Origin: Magicicada septendecula
Lineage: Eukaryota > Arthropoda > Insecta > Hemiptera > Cicadidae
Reading direction: 5' to 3'
DNA length: 64,000 bases
NCBI GenBank assembly: GCA_034769895.1
Contig: CM068373.1
Coordinates: forward strand, 22,882,620-22,946,619
Part shown: piece by piece, positions 23,608-32,496 of the stretch
Position numbering within the stretch: position 1 is the stretch's first letter
Layout: each line of letters opens with the position of its first letter
Made by a program: the position numbers and the translations under genes
Notes under the pieces: model-generated
Database searches by the model: none
The model's input: only the letters and a program-made list of their open reading frames with translations
Told to the model about the DNA's origin: nothing

Positions 23608-23944
23608 ACATGCAGTCTGATGGTTTAAACTAATGTATGTTATAACTACATCATTCACCATAAGATGAAAATTGAAAGTCGCAGGATTTTGTGAGTTCGT
23701 GTAGCCTACGATATACGATGAGTAAACAAACGATAATCAGGAATCTACTAGTGGAAAATCATACTACATCAGATTTTTAAAAAAATTGAAAAAGAAAGGA
23801 CACAAACCAAACGAAGACGAAGTAAACCGAATTCTCCTGTATGCAACAACATTTCATTTTTTTATGAGGACAGTCTAACATAAAAGAATCCTTGCATTTT
23901 GTTGTCCATGATTGTTTAACTAATTATATGTATAATTGAACAAC

Positions 23945-24310
23945 AGAGATACATTGAACACACAATAGCACAACATTCCACTACCGAATCCACCTTTAAA
24001 AACCACCCGATTGAAGGAAACCACACATACTCAAACATCAAAGCAACATGGATATCTTAAACGTACACTCAAAAAGCCGACACCTATAAATCCTTGAACA
24101 ACTAGAAATATAGAAACACACAAAAACACATAAGAACGACATCCTAAACGAACAGACACAATTCAAATTACACATATTATTCAAACATATCACAGACCAC
24201 ACACACAAGATCGAATTTTCAAAAGGCGGCACCATCATGTATAGGCCTAACAAGACGGGGAGCGCTCCCAGTGGCAGCCTCTGACGAAGCATATAATAAG
24301 GGAAAAACTG
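23945..24310 (+). pseudogene. Penelope-like element, C-terminal fragment and 3' end
   Basis: The translation gives RYIEHTIAQ and STFKNHPIEGNHTYSNIKA, then in another frame LEQLEIYRHTKTHKNDILNE (frames joined by eye). This pattern (STF..H.I...H.Y.NI, then a L..LE..EIY+..K....ILN stretch) is what I expect for the C-terminal part of the GIY-YIG endonuclease in Penelope-like retroelements. A worn CTGACGA...GGGAAAAAC motif at 24281-24308 follows about 100 bases after the coding remnant, where Penelope-like elements can carry a hammerhead ribozyme. No RT core is visible. The family assignment rests on recognised pattern only. Confidence 0.5.
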
Positions 24311-24429
24311 GTTCAGGCTATAAGGTAAAAATTTTACATTTTTACCGATAAAAAAATTTGTGTTCCGAGTCGGTACTGTTATAATTAGTAATACAATTAA
24401 AAAAAAATTATTATGCTTAAATGTAAGTT

Positions 24430-24850
24430 GTTTAAATGCGAGCACTTTCTTTCACTAACGCATTAGGTGTATTGCGTAAACTCTGAAAACTAATATTAGC
24501 TACATTAATAATAGCTACACTGTATTGGAGCCAACCTGCAGTGGTTAGAGTAGATAAAGAGAAAACTGAAGAGATACAGATTCTGCGTGGAGTAACAGAA
24601 GGATGTATACTATCTCCGCTTTTATTCAACATTTACTCGGAAGGTATTTTTAGAGAACCTTTAGATGAATGTGATGTGGAAATCTCTCTGAACGGTAAAA
24701 GAAAAAAATAACATACGTTATGCGGATGATACCGTCATATTCGCAGATAGCTTAGAGGGGCTGCGACAACTAATGAATAGTGTGACAGAAAGCAGTCGTA
24801 GATATGGACTAGACCTCAATGTTAATAAAACGAAGCTAATGATTGTATCT
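24430..24850 (+). pseudogene. old LINE reverse transcriptase, 5' part (split by insertion)
   Basis: The translation reads VRVDKEKTEEIQILRGVTEG, then CILSPLLFNIYSEGIF. After one frameshift at about 24705 it reads NIRYADDTVIFADSLEGLRQ and a GLDLNVNKTKLMIVS stretch. The ILRGV.EGC.LSP and YADD boxes are RT motifs B and C. The ORF breaks off exactly at ATCT, where the family-2 LTR begins. The continuation is found 8 kb downstream at 32855. This is the outermost layer of the nest. Confidence 0.85.
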
Positions 24851-25033
24851 TGTGACGGCAGCGGTATGCGAACATTTGCTCTCCTGTACCAGCCGTGGAC
24901 AGCGGTATGCGAACATCTGCTCTCCTGTACCAGCCGTGGACACAGCGAGCCAATCCGGCATCAGCATTCGAAGCGAGCCAATCAGCGATCCCGGTTAGTT
25001 AATAAAACCCGGGCCGGCAGAAAATTTTGCGCA
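24851..25033 (+). mobile_element. solo LTR, family 2, 5' part (split)
   Basis: The segment starts TGTGACGGCAGCGG and matches the LTRs of the array at 40491-42255 (there on the minus strand) up to CCGGCAGAAAATTTT. It contains a 42-bp internal duplication (24862-24945). It is interrupted after AATTTTGCGCA by the Jockey insertion and resumes at 32486. The 4-bp sequence ATCT lies just outside both ends of the complete LTR (24847-24850 and 32855-32858), a clean LTR-element target duplication. Confidence 0.85.
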
Positions 25034-25383
25034 CTGGTGAGTCTACCTAGAGCTGTTGCCAGGGTAGGCTGCGTTCGTTGTTACTCTACACAAGTGGAAT
25101 TTTCCATTGTGCAACGCTGGCTCCAGCTTGTCTGGAGCTCTATATCTCAGTTATTACTCAGTATATTTCACTCAAACTTTCACATAGTGTTTAACATCAT
25201 TAGTGCTGTGTGTTACAATTGTGCGGGCAGTGGTGAACTCGAGTTTCTGGTGTTAGTGGTGTTTTGGTGTTCTCCGCTGCTGTCTGTTGCCTGGTAAGTG
25301 TTGTAGCTATTAAGTAGTATACCTCACTACCCAGCTAGCGATCCGTAAAGTCTCACCAGCCTAGGCGTAGGTTAACCTCGCCG

Positions 25384-25596
25384 ATGGCCGCAACCAACAT
25401 TCCCGTCGGTCCTTCTCAGGGCCACGAAATCCCGCCTGGCGCTTTGGCGCAACCTTTACCGACCGACCCCGAGGCGGTGTCGGCTGGGTCGAGTGCAATG
25501 GACACTGAGGAGTGGCAGACTGTTCCGGAAACGGCGAAACAGTGGCGACTCCGCGGGGTCCGGGCGGTCTTCCCAGCTGGGTCCTGCCACGGATAG
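25384..25596 (+). pseudogene. LINE ORF1, N-terminal piece in another frame
   Basis: The frame opens with an ATG at 25384 and reads an acidic MDTEEWQTVPE stretch (internal ATG at 25498). Such a stretch is expected at the N terminus of Jockey-type ORF1 proteins, although this is from general familiarity only. The following ORF1 frame is one base out of register with it. A single frameshift somewhere between about 25510 and 25590 would join the two. If so, the true ORF1 starts at 25384 and has lost its frame. Confidence 0.5.
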
Positions 25597-26836
25597 ACCT
25601 GCTACGGCCACCTCGCTACCTACCCCGCCCCGGCGGTTGCCGCCTCTGATCTTTGACCGGCCTATTGACTGGGATAAGGTCATGCGGCGACTTCACCGGG
25701 CCGCTCCTGCGAATACCCTGACTGCAGTTTGTCAGGGTGGCCGCTCCGTCAGAATTGAGACCACGACCATCGACAGTTTCCGGCTCGCCCAGAAGCTGCT
25801 GACTGATCGTGGTATCCCGTATTACACCTACGCCCTGCCGGAGGAGAGGCAACTCAAGGTCGAGATCATCGGCATCCCCGCCGATGTTCCCGTGCCTACA
25901 ATTTCTCACGCCCTTGAACTTTTGGGCTTTACTGTCAGCTCAGTGACTCCTCTCTTCTCCCCCGGCAGACGCATTCCCAGAAATGCCTTCCTTGTGAAAA
26001 TCCTCAAGGTAGGGAATTTCCAGTCAATATATCAAGTAGACTCTCTCTTTTACCTCCGGGTAAAAGTTTCAGCTTTCGAGTCCCGACCCGGACCCAAGCA
26101 GTGCTACAACTGCCAGAGGTACGGACACAGCAGTATCTATTGCCACTACCCGACACGCTGCATTCGTTGTGGTGAAGGTCATCACAAGGGCGATTGTCCT
26201 CGTGAACGCACCGCCACTGCCACGTGTGCAAACTGTCGTGAACCACACCCGGCAAGCTCTCGCCAGTGCAAGCACTATCATGACGCCCTAAAGCGCATCA
26301 CCAAGGCCCAAAAGCCTATCCCACCTGCCCCCAAGAAACCCTCAGCCCCTGCATCTGCCGCCCCGGCGGCCCCAGTTCCGGCTACCTCGTCTGCGCCTGC
26401 AGCCGCTGTAGTCCCCCCGACCTGCCCAGCGCCTGCCGGAGCGCTCAGTTACGCGGCAGCCGCCGCCTCCGATGCATCTTTCCCTCCTTTGGCCTCGTCG
26501 CGAAAGCAACCCGCGCCAAAGAAGAAAAAGTCATCGACCACCATCCTCATGCAGCACAAGCCCGCTGCAACTAAGTCAGCATCTGCCCCAGCTCCCAAAG
26601 AGCCTCGGCAGCCTCCAACTACACCTCGGCCCGATAATGGTATCATGTATCGAGTGCCCCCGCCCACGCCACAGGCGCCATCGACGGAGGAAGGGTCCTT
26701 GGATCCGACCTTTGCCGATCGTTTGCGTGTCTGGGTTGAGACCCTCATCCCTCAAATCTTGGCTGCCAAGGACGTCCAGTCTCTGCTAGTCACCATTCTC
26801 ACCTCCTTCATGACTCTCCTGCCTCTCAATGTCTAG
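25493..26836 (+). CDS. LINE ORF1 protein (Gag-like, three CCHC zinc knuckles)
   Basis: This is the nucleic-acid-binding ORF1 protein of a Jockey-type LINE, which packages the element RNA into a particle. Residues about 85-200 fit the pre-C2HC domain found ahead of zinc knuckles in this clade (TIDSFRLAQKLLTDRGIPYY). Three zinc knuckles follow: CYNCQRYGHSSIYC at 204-217, CIRCGEGHHKGDC at 223-235 and CANCREPHPASSRQC at 245-259. A Pro/Ala-rich stretch covers about 275-345 and a Lys-rich patch (KKKKSS) follows. The frame as listed starts with GTG at 25493 and its first 25 or so residues are probably out of frame; the likely real start is at 25384. It ends at TAG 26834-26836, overlapping the ORF2 start. 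Confidence 0.85.
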   Translation: MQWTLRSGRLFRKRRNSGDSAGSGRSSQLGPATDRPATATSLPTPPRRLPPLIFDRPIDWDKVMRRLHRAAPANTLTAVCQGGRSVRIETTTIDSFRLAQKLLTDRGIPYYTYALPEERQLKVEIIGIPADVPVPTISHALELLGFTVSSVTPLFSPGRRIPRNAFLVKILKVGNFQSIYQVDSLFYLRVKVSAFESRPGPKQCYNCQRYGHSSIYCHYPTRCIRCGEGHHKGDCPRERTATATCANCREPHPASSRQCKHYHDALKRITKAQKPIPPAPKKPSAPASAAPAAPVPATSSAPAAAVVPPTCPAPAGALSYAAAAASDASFPPLASSRKQPAPKKKKSSTTILMQHKPAATKSASAPAPKEPRQPPTTPRPDNGIMYRVPPPTPQAPSTEEGSLDPTFADRLRVWVETLIPQILAAKDVQSLLVTILTSFMTLLPLNV

Positions 26837-29363
26837 GCCTCTTCGGCTGGTGGCATGGAACGCGTGTGGTGTTCCGTCTCGCCGAGCCGAATTGGCTAAC
26901 TTTGCCACTGAATATGACCTCGATGTCATCCTCCTCTCCGAAATTTTCCTTACCCCTGCTGCTTCCTTTCAGCTTCCGGCGTACACTACATATCGCACGG
27001 ATAGGCCCCGGCTACAACCCCCCGCTCGTCCCAGCGGGGGTACTGCTATTCTCGTCCACAGGCGCATTGCCCATCGTCTCTTACCCCCTCCAGATACTAG
27101 GTATTTGGAGACGACGGCGGTGGCCCTCTGGATCGGGGATCGGGAGGTTCGCCTAATTTCGGCGTACCTTCCTCCCGGGCCCGGAGGGCCTCCGCCGCCT
27201 GAGGAGTGGGACGCCCTCCTCGACCACGAACTACCTACTATAGCTGCCGGAGACTTCAACTCCAAGCATCCCTCTTGGAACAGCCGTGTCACGAACCCGC
27301 GTGGCCGCTCGCTCTACAGCTACGTTCAGCGTCATCTGCAGGTCTCAGTTATTGGTCCTGACTCACCGACCCACGTGCCCACTAGGGGCCTTCCGGATGT
27401 CCTTGACATTGTCATTGTCAAGGACCTGGCCATTCCTATCACTGTCAGTGCTGTATCGGACCTCTCGTCCGACCACGACCCGGTACTTATCACTGTTCGT
27501 CCCCTGTTGGACACACCTCTCCAACCCCCCTCTCGTCCACGGAGAGTCAACTGGCGCTCCTATCATGACGAACTCCAACGGACAGTGCCATCTGACCCCC
27601 CGGCCCTCATCGCCTCTACGGCTGATGCGGACCGTATGGCCGACTATCTTCAAGAAGTCGTTACGTCCGCTATGGACACACACACCTATCTTGTCCCAGA
27701 GACAAATCGCCGGTCTCAATTACCTGAAGAGGTGCTCCTCGCCATCCAAACTCGGCGCCAACTCCGCCGGAGATGGCAACAAACCCGGGATCCTGCTATC
27801 AAACGCAGGCTCAACGCCCAATCTGACCTTGTCAAGCAGCTTCTGCTTGATGCCACTGCACATCGTTGGGACTCGTACCTCGAGTCTCTTGAAGTCCGGC
27901 CCGAGTCTGTCTGGCAGGCTGCGAGTCGACTTAATGGCGACAAAAGGACCCGCCATCCCCTCAGATCACCGGACGGCATTGTGTACTCTGCGGCCGGCAA
28001 AGCTGAAGTCTTTGCCGCAACCATGGAGGAGCAATTCACCGTCCACGGAGGCGTCTGCGACCCCGTCCACTCGGCCGAGGTCGCAGACTTCCTATCTGGA
28101 TATTTTTCCCGCCCTCCAGCTGACATCCCTGACCCGTTCGACCGGGCCGATGTTGTCTCGGCTATTGGTCGACTTCGCCCTAAGAGGGAGCCCGGCGATG
28201 ATCGTATCGGAGCGGCGGCGCTACAACACGCTCCCCCTAGCCTAATCAACTTGGTCCACGAGCTGTTCAATGGATGTCTCCGGCTTCATTACTTCCCCAG
28301 CCTGTGGAAGCGTGCGCAAATCATCATGATCCCCAAGCCTCGCAAGCTGCGTATTGACCCCTCAAACCATCGACCCATCTCACTGTTTCCAGTCATATCG
28401 AAGGTACTCGAGCGCCTCATGCACGGTCGGTACGCGCCTCTGCTGGATGGTTTCATTTGGCAGGAGCAGTTCGGCTTTCGCAGGGAGCATTCGACGACCC
28501 TTCAACTCGTCCGGGTTGTTACCCATTTGACGGACGCCTACAACAAGCATCTGTCCTCCGTCGCTGTATTGCTCGACGTGAGTAAGGCCTTCGATCGAGT
28601 CTGGCACGAAGGCCTTCTCTACAAACTGGCCCACTCCCCCCTCGCTGCCTCATTCGTTCATTTTCTCCGATCGTACTTGTGCGATCGTATCTTTAGGGTA
28701 TGCGTCGAAGGGTCGTACTCATCCGTCCGACCAGTCGCCGCAGGCGTACCTCAGGGATCTGTCCTTGGCCCCGTTCTGTACCTCGTGTACACGAACGACC
28801 TGCCTGTTCAGCCTGGAGTCACTCTCTCGCTCTATGCGGATGACGCTATGTACCACGCCAGCTCAGCGAGTCTTGATTTCGCAGCTGGCCTGGTGCAACG
28901 TCAGCTCGCCGTACTTCCGGACTGGCTAAGGAAGTGGAGGATGGCGGTCAATGTGGAGAAATCCGAGGCGATCGCCTTTTCTCGTAAATTAACTTCCCGC
29001 TGCCAGTCCCTCTCCCTTGAAGGGAGCCCAATCGAGTGGAAACGGACTGTAAAGTACTTGGGCGTCACTCTTGACCGACGCCTAAGCTTTGCACCTCATG
29101 TCTCTCTGAGTCTCCAGCGCGCCAGAGGCGTCAGAGCCAAACTATTTCCCTTTCTCTCTCATCGGGGTTCAGTGCCTGTGCGCACTAAACTCACCATCTA
29201 CTTGCTCTTTCTTAGGGCAATCCTGACTTACGCAGCCCCCGCTTTTGGGTACTACTCAGCCCATCCGTTGTCGCCCGTTTGGAAGCTTTCCAATCCCGAA
29301 CCCTCCGCTACATCTCCAACTCTCCCTGGTTTGTCAGAAATGATGCCATCAGGCGAGGGTTGA
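26829..29363 (+). CDS. LINE ORF2: endonuclease plus reverse transcriptase
   Basis: This is the catalytic protein of the Jockey-type element: it nicks the target and copies the RNA into it. The ATG at 26829 lies inside the end of ORF1 (ATGTCTAG, 8-base overlap), suggesting coupled re-initiation. Residues 1-225 are an AP-endonuclease-like domain with N11, E38 (LLSE), SGGTAILV at 69-76, GDFNSKHPSW at 141-150 and SSDHDP at 213-218. The RT domain covers about 492-745: LLDVSKAFD at 581-589, PQGS at 641-644, YADD at 669-672. The 844-codon frame is intact through the catalytic parts. After APAF near codon 806 a single-base shift (about 29241-29249) sends it to a stop at 29361-29363, so the last 90 or so residues are lost. 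No RNase H domain is present, as usual in this clade. Confidence 0.9.
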   Translation: MSRPLRLVAWNACGVPSRRAELANFATEYDLDVILLSEIFLTPAASFQLPAYTTYRTDRPRLQPPARPSGGTAILVHRRIAHRLLPPPDTRYLETTAVALWIGDREVRLISAYLPPGPGGPPPPEEWDALLDHELPTIAAGDFNSKHPSWNSRVTNPRGRSLYSYVQRHLQVSVIGPDSPTHVPTRGLPDVLDIVIVKDLAIPITVSAVSDLSSDHDPVLITVRPLLDTPLQPPSRPRRVNWRSYHDELQRTVPSDPPALIASTADADRMADYLQEVVTSAMDTHTYLVPETNRRSQLPEEVLLAIQTRRQLRRRWQQTRDPAIKRRLNAQSDLVKQLLLDATAHRWDSYLESLEVRPESVWQAASRLNGDKRTRHPLRSPDGIVYSAAGKAEVFAATMEEQFTVHGGVCDPVHSAEVADFLSGYFSRPPADIPDPFDRADVVSAIGRLRPKREPGDDRIGAAALQHAPPSLINLVHELFNGCLRLHYFPSLWKRAQIIMIPKPRKLRIDPSNHRPISLFPVISKVLERLMHGRYAPLLDGFIWQEQFGFRREHSTTLQLVRVVTHLTDAYNKHLSSVAVLLDVSKAFDRVWHEGLLYKLAHSPLAASFVHFLRSYLCDRIFRVCVEGSYSSVRPVAAGVPQGSVLGPVLYLVYTNDLPVQPGVTLSLYADDAMYHASSASLDFAAGLVQRQLAVLPDWLRKWRMAVNVEKSEAIAFSRKLTSRCQSLSLEGSPIEWKRTVKYLGVTLDRRLSFAPHVSLSLQRARGVRAKLFPFLSHRGSVPVRTKLTIYLLFLRAILTYAAPAFGYYSAHPLSPVWKLSNPEPSATSPTLPGLSEMMPSGEG

Positions 29364-29524
29364 AGGTTCCTTCACTTACCGAATTCGTCCGGCCCCTAGC
29401 CCTCAAACTATTCTCCCGAGCCTATGTCTCGACCCATCCTCACATCCGTCGACTAAGCACAGATGTCGGCCCACCACCTAGACGACACAAACGCCCCCGA
29501 GCATTGCTCGACGACCCCCCATAA
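29243..29524 (+). pseudogene. LINE ORF2 C-terminal end, shifted frame
   Basis: Reading one frame off from ORF2, this gives a LEAFQSRTLRYISNSPWFVR stretch and ends RPRALLDDPP at 29524. The second element's ORF2 has the matching sequence (LESFQSRTLR ... RPRAILDDPP) in one continuous frame. That fixes the frameshift in the first element to the T run of GCTTTTGGG at 29241-29249. It is the real C terminus of the preceding ORF. Confidence 0.85.
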
Positions 29525-29959
29525 GCACTTACAGAACATCTGCCCAATCCCCCCGACCTTGAGTATTTTCACGCTCCTCCTCCTTCCTTCTTTCTCTTGT
29601 CCGTGCTGGCGCTCGGCGACAGACTAGAGGGGGGTCTGCGCTCGCCCTAGGTGTGCCTAGTGCCACCTCTGGTGGACGCTGCCTCCTCCTACGCTCTCTC
29701 CCGTGCGCCGACATTGCCGCCTGGCAGCCCTCGGCGACTTTTCCTGAGCGGCTAGGGGCGCCCTACCCGTTGTGGGAGGGTCATTCCTGCTTCTCACGCG
29801 AAAGGTCTTCGAGGTCTCCCCCATTCTGCCGTCACGGGTCTCTTCGAGGTCCCAGGGTCCAAGTAAAATCGTAACATCCTGTCCCTCCAAAATAAAATTG
29901 ATGGAGGTCCCATTCCTTTGAAAGCGCGAGATCGCTAGTCAAGGTAACAGCAAGGCAAC
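29525..29959. other. 3' UTR of first LINE and junction to second
   Basis: GC-rich non-coding sequence follows the first ORF2. An AATAAAATT word at about 29888-29896 sits inside a small hairpin (CTCC ... GGAG) and may mark its polyadenylation signal, but there is no long A tail. The second element's recognisable ORF2 similarity starts at about 30010. Confidence 0.55.
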
Positions 29960-31999
29960 ATGCAGTCATCGGGTATCACCCGGACACTGGCCCGACTTCC
30001 CGCTCAGATTGTTAGGAGAGTCAACTGGCGATCCTATCATGACGAGCTCTCTCGAAGGTTACCATCTCTCCCGGCGGACCCAATCGTCACTCGTGACGAT
30101 CTGGATCTCCGCGCCACAAATCTTCAGGAATTGGTCCAAGGTGTCATGGATCGACACACCTACGCACTCGAGGTGAATCATCGTAAATCGGCCTTACCTG
30201 CGGAAGTACTCCACGCCATCTGGCTACGGCGCCAGCTCCGCCGCAGATGGCAAAGAACCCGAGACCCAGTCGTTAAGCGACGATTTCAACAACAGTCCCT
30301 TTACGTTCAGCAGCTACTGCGGGACGTAAACTCTGATCGATGGGACTCATACCTTGAGTCTCTTGAAGTCGACCACGCCTCCGTCTGGAGAGCGGTGAGT
30401 AGACTGACCCGCGAGAAGAGAACTCGCAACCCGCTGGAAACCCCGAACGGGATTGTGTCTTCATCAGAAGGCAAGGCTGAGGTCTTCGCCGACTGCATGG
30501 AGTCGCAATTTACCGTTCATCGAGGCGTTTCGGACCCTGCCCACTCGGCAGATGTCCGGGACTTCCTATCTGGTTATTTTTCTCGCCCTCCCGCTGGCCC
30601 AGACCTCCCGTTCGACAGAGACGAACTCGTTTCGTCTGTCTGTCGACTAAACCGCCGTCGCGCCCCCGGTCCTGACCGGATCGGGGCCGCTGCATTACAA
30701 TATCTCCCGGCCTCAGGCGTTGACCTCGTTCTCGAGCTGTTCAACTCTTGTCTCCGGCTACAGTACTTTCCCCGCCTGTGGAAAAATGCCAACATCGTTA
30801 TGATTCCTAAACCCCGCAAGCCGCGCATGCTTCCTGAAAGCTATCGGCCAATATCTCTCTTGCCAGTTATCTCGAAGGTGTTCGAGCGGCTCCTGCTGGC
30901 CCGCATCTCGCCGTTGTTGGATAATTTTATCCGCAACGAACAGTTCGGGTTTCGCAGAGAGCACTCGACCACGCTTCAACTAGTCCGCGTGGTAACGCAA
31001 CTCTCTGACGCCACCAACAGGCGAGCGGCTACGGCCGCCGCACTGCTGGACGTGAGCAAGGCCTTCGACAAAGTCTGGCACGAAGGTCTTCTCTTCAAAC
31101 TCGCCAACTCCCCCTTACCATCATCCATAGTGTTTTTCCTCCGGTCGTATCTCAGCGACCGAACCTTCAGGGTGAGCGTCGACGGAACCTGCTCTGCAGT
31201 TCGTCCTGTCGCCGCTGGCGTACCCCAGGGATCTGTCCTCGGCCCCGTTCTGTACCTCGTGTACACGAACGACCTGCCTGTTTTGCCCGGAGTCACGTTG
31301 TCTTTGTTCGCTGACGATGCAATGTATCATTACAGCTCTGTGTCCCCGCGTTTTGCGAGTACACAGTTGCAGCGTCAGTTGGACCAGCTTCCGGACTGGC
31401 TACGGAAATGGCGGGTGACGATCAACACGGAGAAATCCGAGGCGATCTGCTTCACTCGTAAGTCCATCTCCCGATGCCAGCCCCTCTCCCTTGAAGGGAG
31501 GCCTATCGCCTACAAAGAGTCGGTGAAGTATCTAGGCGTTCGGCTAGATCGTCGCCTTTGCTTCAACACCCACGTGACGGACACCCTTGCCAAGGCTCGC
31601 GGCGTCCGAGCCAAACTTTACCCATACCTCGCGTGCCGCAGCCCCCTGGCGCTGCGCACGAAAGTTACCCTCTATCTGTTGTTTCTCCGGTCTGTATTGA
31701 CCTATGCGGCACCTGTATGGTGGTCACTTGCCTCCGCCACCAACAGGCGTAGGCTGGAAAGTTTCCAATCCAGAACCCTCCGTTCCTTGTCGGGATCTCC
31801 TTGGTTTGTTAGAAACAGTGTAATTCGAGGAGGTCTACGGGTTCCTGCTCTCTCAGCCTTTGTCTGGTCATTAGCTGCGACTCTCTTTGCCGCAGCTGAG
31901 ACCTCTTCCTTCCCTTACCTCAGAACCATCAGCACCACGCAACCACCTCCCCCTGTCCGGGTCAAACGCCCTCGGGCGATTCTCGATGACCCGCCATAA
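29960..31999 (+). CDS. LINE ORF2 without endonuclease: reverse transcriptase
   Basis: An uninterrupted 679-codon frame. From RRVNWRSYHDEL (residue 19) to the end it parallels the first element's ORF2 from its residue 238 onward, with many substitutions, so this is a diverged subfamily rather than a duplicate. The RT domain carries LLDVSKAFD at 362-370, PQGS at 422-425 and FADD at 450-453 (the first element has YADD). It ends RPRAILDDPP at the stop 31997-31999. The whole AP-endonuclease domain is missing, cut almost at the domain boundary. The ATG at 29960 lies in about 50 bases unrelated to ORF2, so it may not be a real start. Lack of any stop or shift suggests a young 5'-truncated insertion. 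A protein from this frame could reverse transcribe but not nick DNA. Confidence 0.85.
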   Translation: MQSSGITRTLARLPAQIVRRVNWRSYHDELSRRLPSLPADPIVTRDDLDLRATNLQELVQGVMDRHTYALEVNHRKSALPAEVLHAIWLRRQLRRRWQRTRDPVVKRRFQQQSLYVQQLLRDVNSDRWDSYLESLEVDHASVWRAVSRLTREKRTRNPLETPNGIVSSSEGKAEVFADCMESQFTVHRGVSDPAHSADVRDFLSGYFSRPPAGPDLPFDRDELVSSVCRLNRRRAPGPDRIGAAALQYLPASGVDLVLELFNSCLRLQYFPRLWKNANIVMIPKPRKPRMLPESYRPISLLPVISKVFERLLLARISPLLDNFIRNEQFGFRREHSTTLQLVRVVTQLSDATNRRAATAAALLDVSKAFDKVWHEGLLFKLANSPLPSSIVFFLRSYLSDRTFRVSVDGTCSAVRPVAAGVPQGSVLGPVLYLVYTNDLPVLPGVTLSLFADDAMYHYSSVSPRFASTQLQRQLDQLPDWLRKWRVTINTEKSEAICFTRKSISRCQPLSLEGRPIAYKESVKYLGVRLDRRLCFNTHVTDTLAKARGVRAKLYPYLACRSPLALRTKVTLYLLFLRSVLTYAAPVWWSLASATNRRRLESFQSRTLRSLSGSPWFVRNSVIRGGLRVPALSAFVWSLAATLFAAAETSSFPYLRTISTTQPPPPVRVKRPRAILDDPP

Positions 32000-32292
32000 G
32001 TTTAAGTAAACTTAAACCTCACTTAACTTGTATATTCTCTATCTGCCCATGCCCCAGAATTTACCTGTAAAGCTGTTTCCTTCCTCCCTTCCTAGTATGC
32101 CGACCGCGCTGAATGCTGCTGCTACGCGCTATCACTGGCACGGAGGCTCTCTGCCTCGCGGGGAGCGACCGACGCCTCACGGCGTCTGCACGCGGGACTG
32201 GGAAAGGGCGACATCTGTCACCTGAACCCGTCCTTGCGGCAGTGCCCACTGATTGCTGATAATTTAAATAAATAAAAAAAAAAAATTAAAAA
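32000..32292 (+). other. 3' UTR and A-rich tail of second LINE
   Basis: The non-coding sequence is unlike the first element's 3' UTR and ends in AATAAATAAAAAAAAAAA at about 32265-32285, the tail of a LINE insertion. Confidence 0.7.
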
Positions 32293-32485
32293 CCTTTCTC
32301 CCCCGCCTTCTCAGTTAACTGGTTGGCGGTTGTCCATTCCTGATATTAGGCACCAGTCGAAGAACCAGACCTATGTATATCTACAGGCAGCCATTGAGCT
32401 CGACTCAGATGCTGCAGTCATGCACCGGGTGCAAAGACGCCCCGCTACTACAATGCTACATGCTACCCGGACACTGGACCACTGG
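32293..32485. other. segment between A-rich tail and target duplication
   Basis: About 190 bp lie after the A tail but still inside the 11-bp target repeats. Two words, TGCAGTCAT and ACCCGGACACTGG, occur here (32413 and 32466) and, in the same order, at the 5' edge of the second LINE (29960 and 29978). This points to a shared origin of the two edges. It is not part of the LTR, because intact LTR copies lack it. Confidence 0.5.
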
Positions 32486-32496
32486 AATTTTGCGCA

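Larger units (their letters stand above)
25034..32485 (+). mobile_element. Jockey-type LINE insertion, composite of two elements
   Basis: This GC-rich block stands out from its AT-rich surroundings. The direct repeat AATTTTGCGCA flanks it at 25023-25033 and 32486-32496, so the block as a whole sits in one target site inside a family-2 LTR. It contains a 5' UTR (25034-25383), ORF1, ORF2 with endonuclease and RT, a 3' UTR, then a second diverged ORF2 that begins after the endonuclease, its own 3' UTR and an A-rich tail near 32265-32290. About 190 further bases (32293-32485) precede the second target repeat. Either a second element inserted into the 3' end of the first, or a chimeric RNA was inserted at once. 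Confidence 0.75.

Noticed and set aside
27286..28245. 319-codon + frame and several minus-strand frames inside the LINE
   Set aside because: They are shadows of ORF2 in GC-rich sequence where stops are rare.
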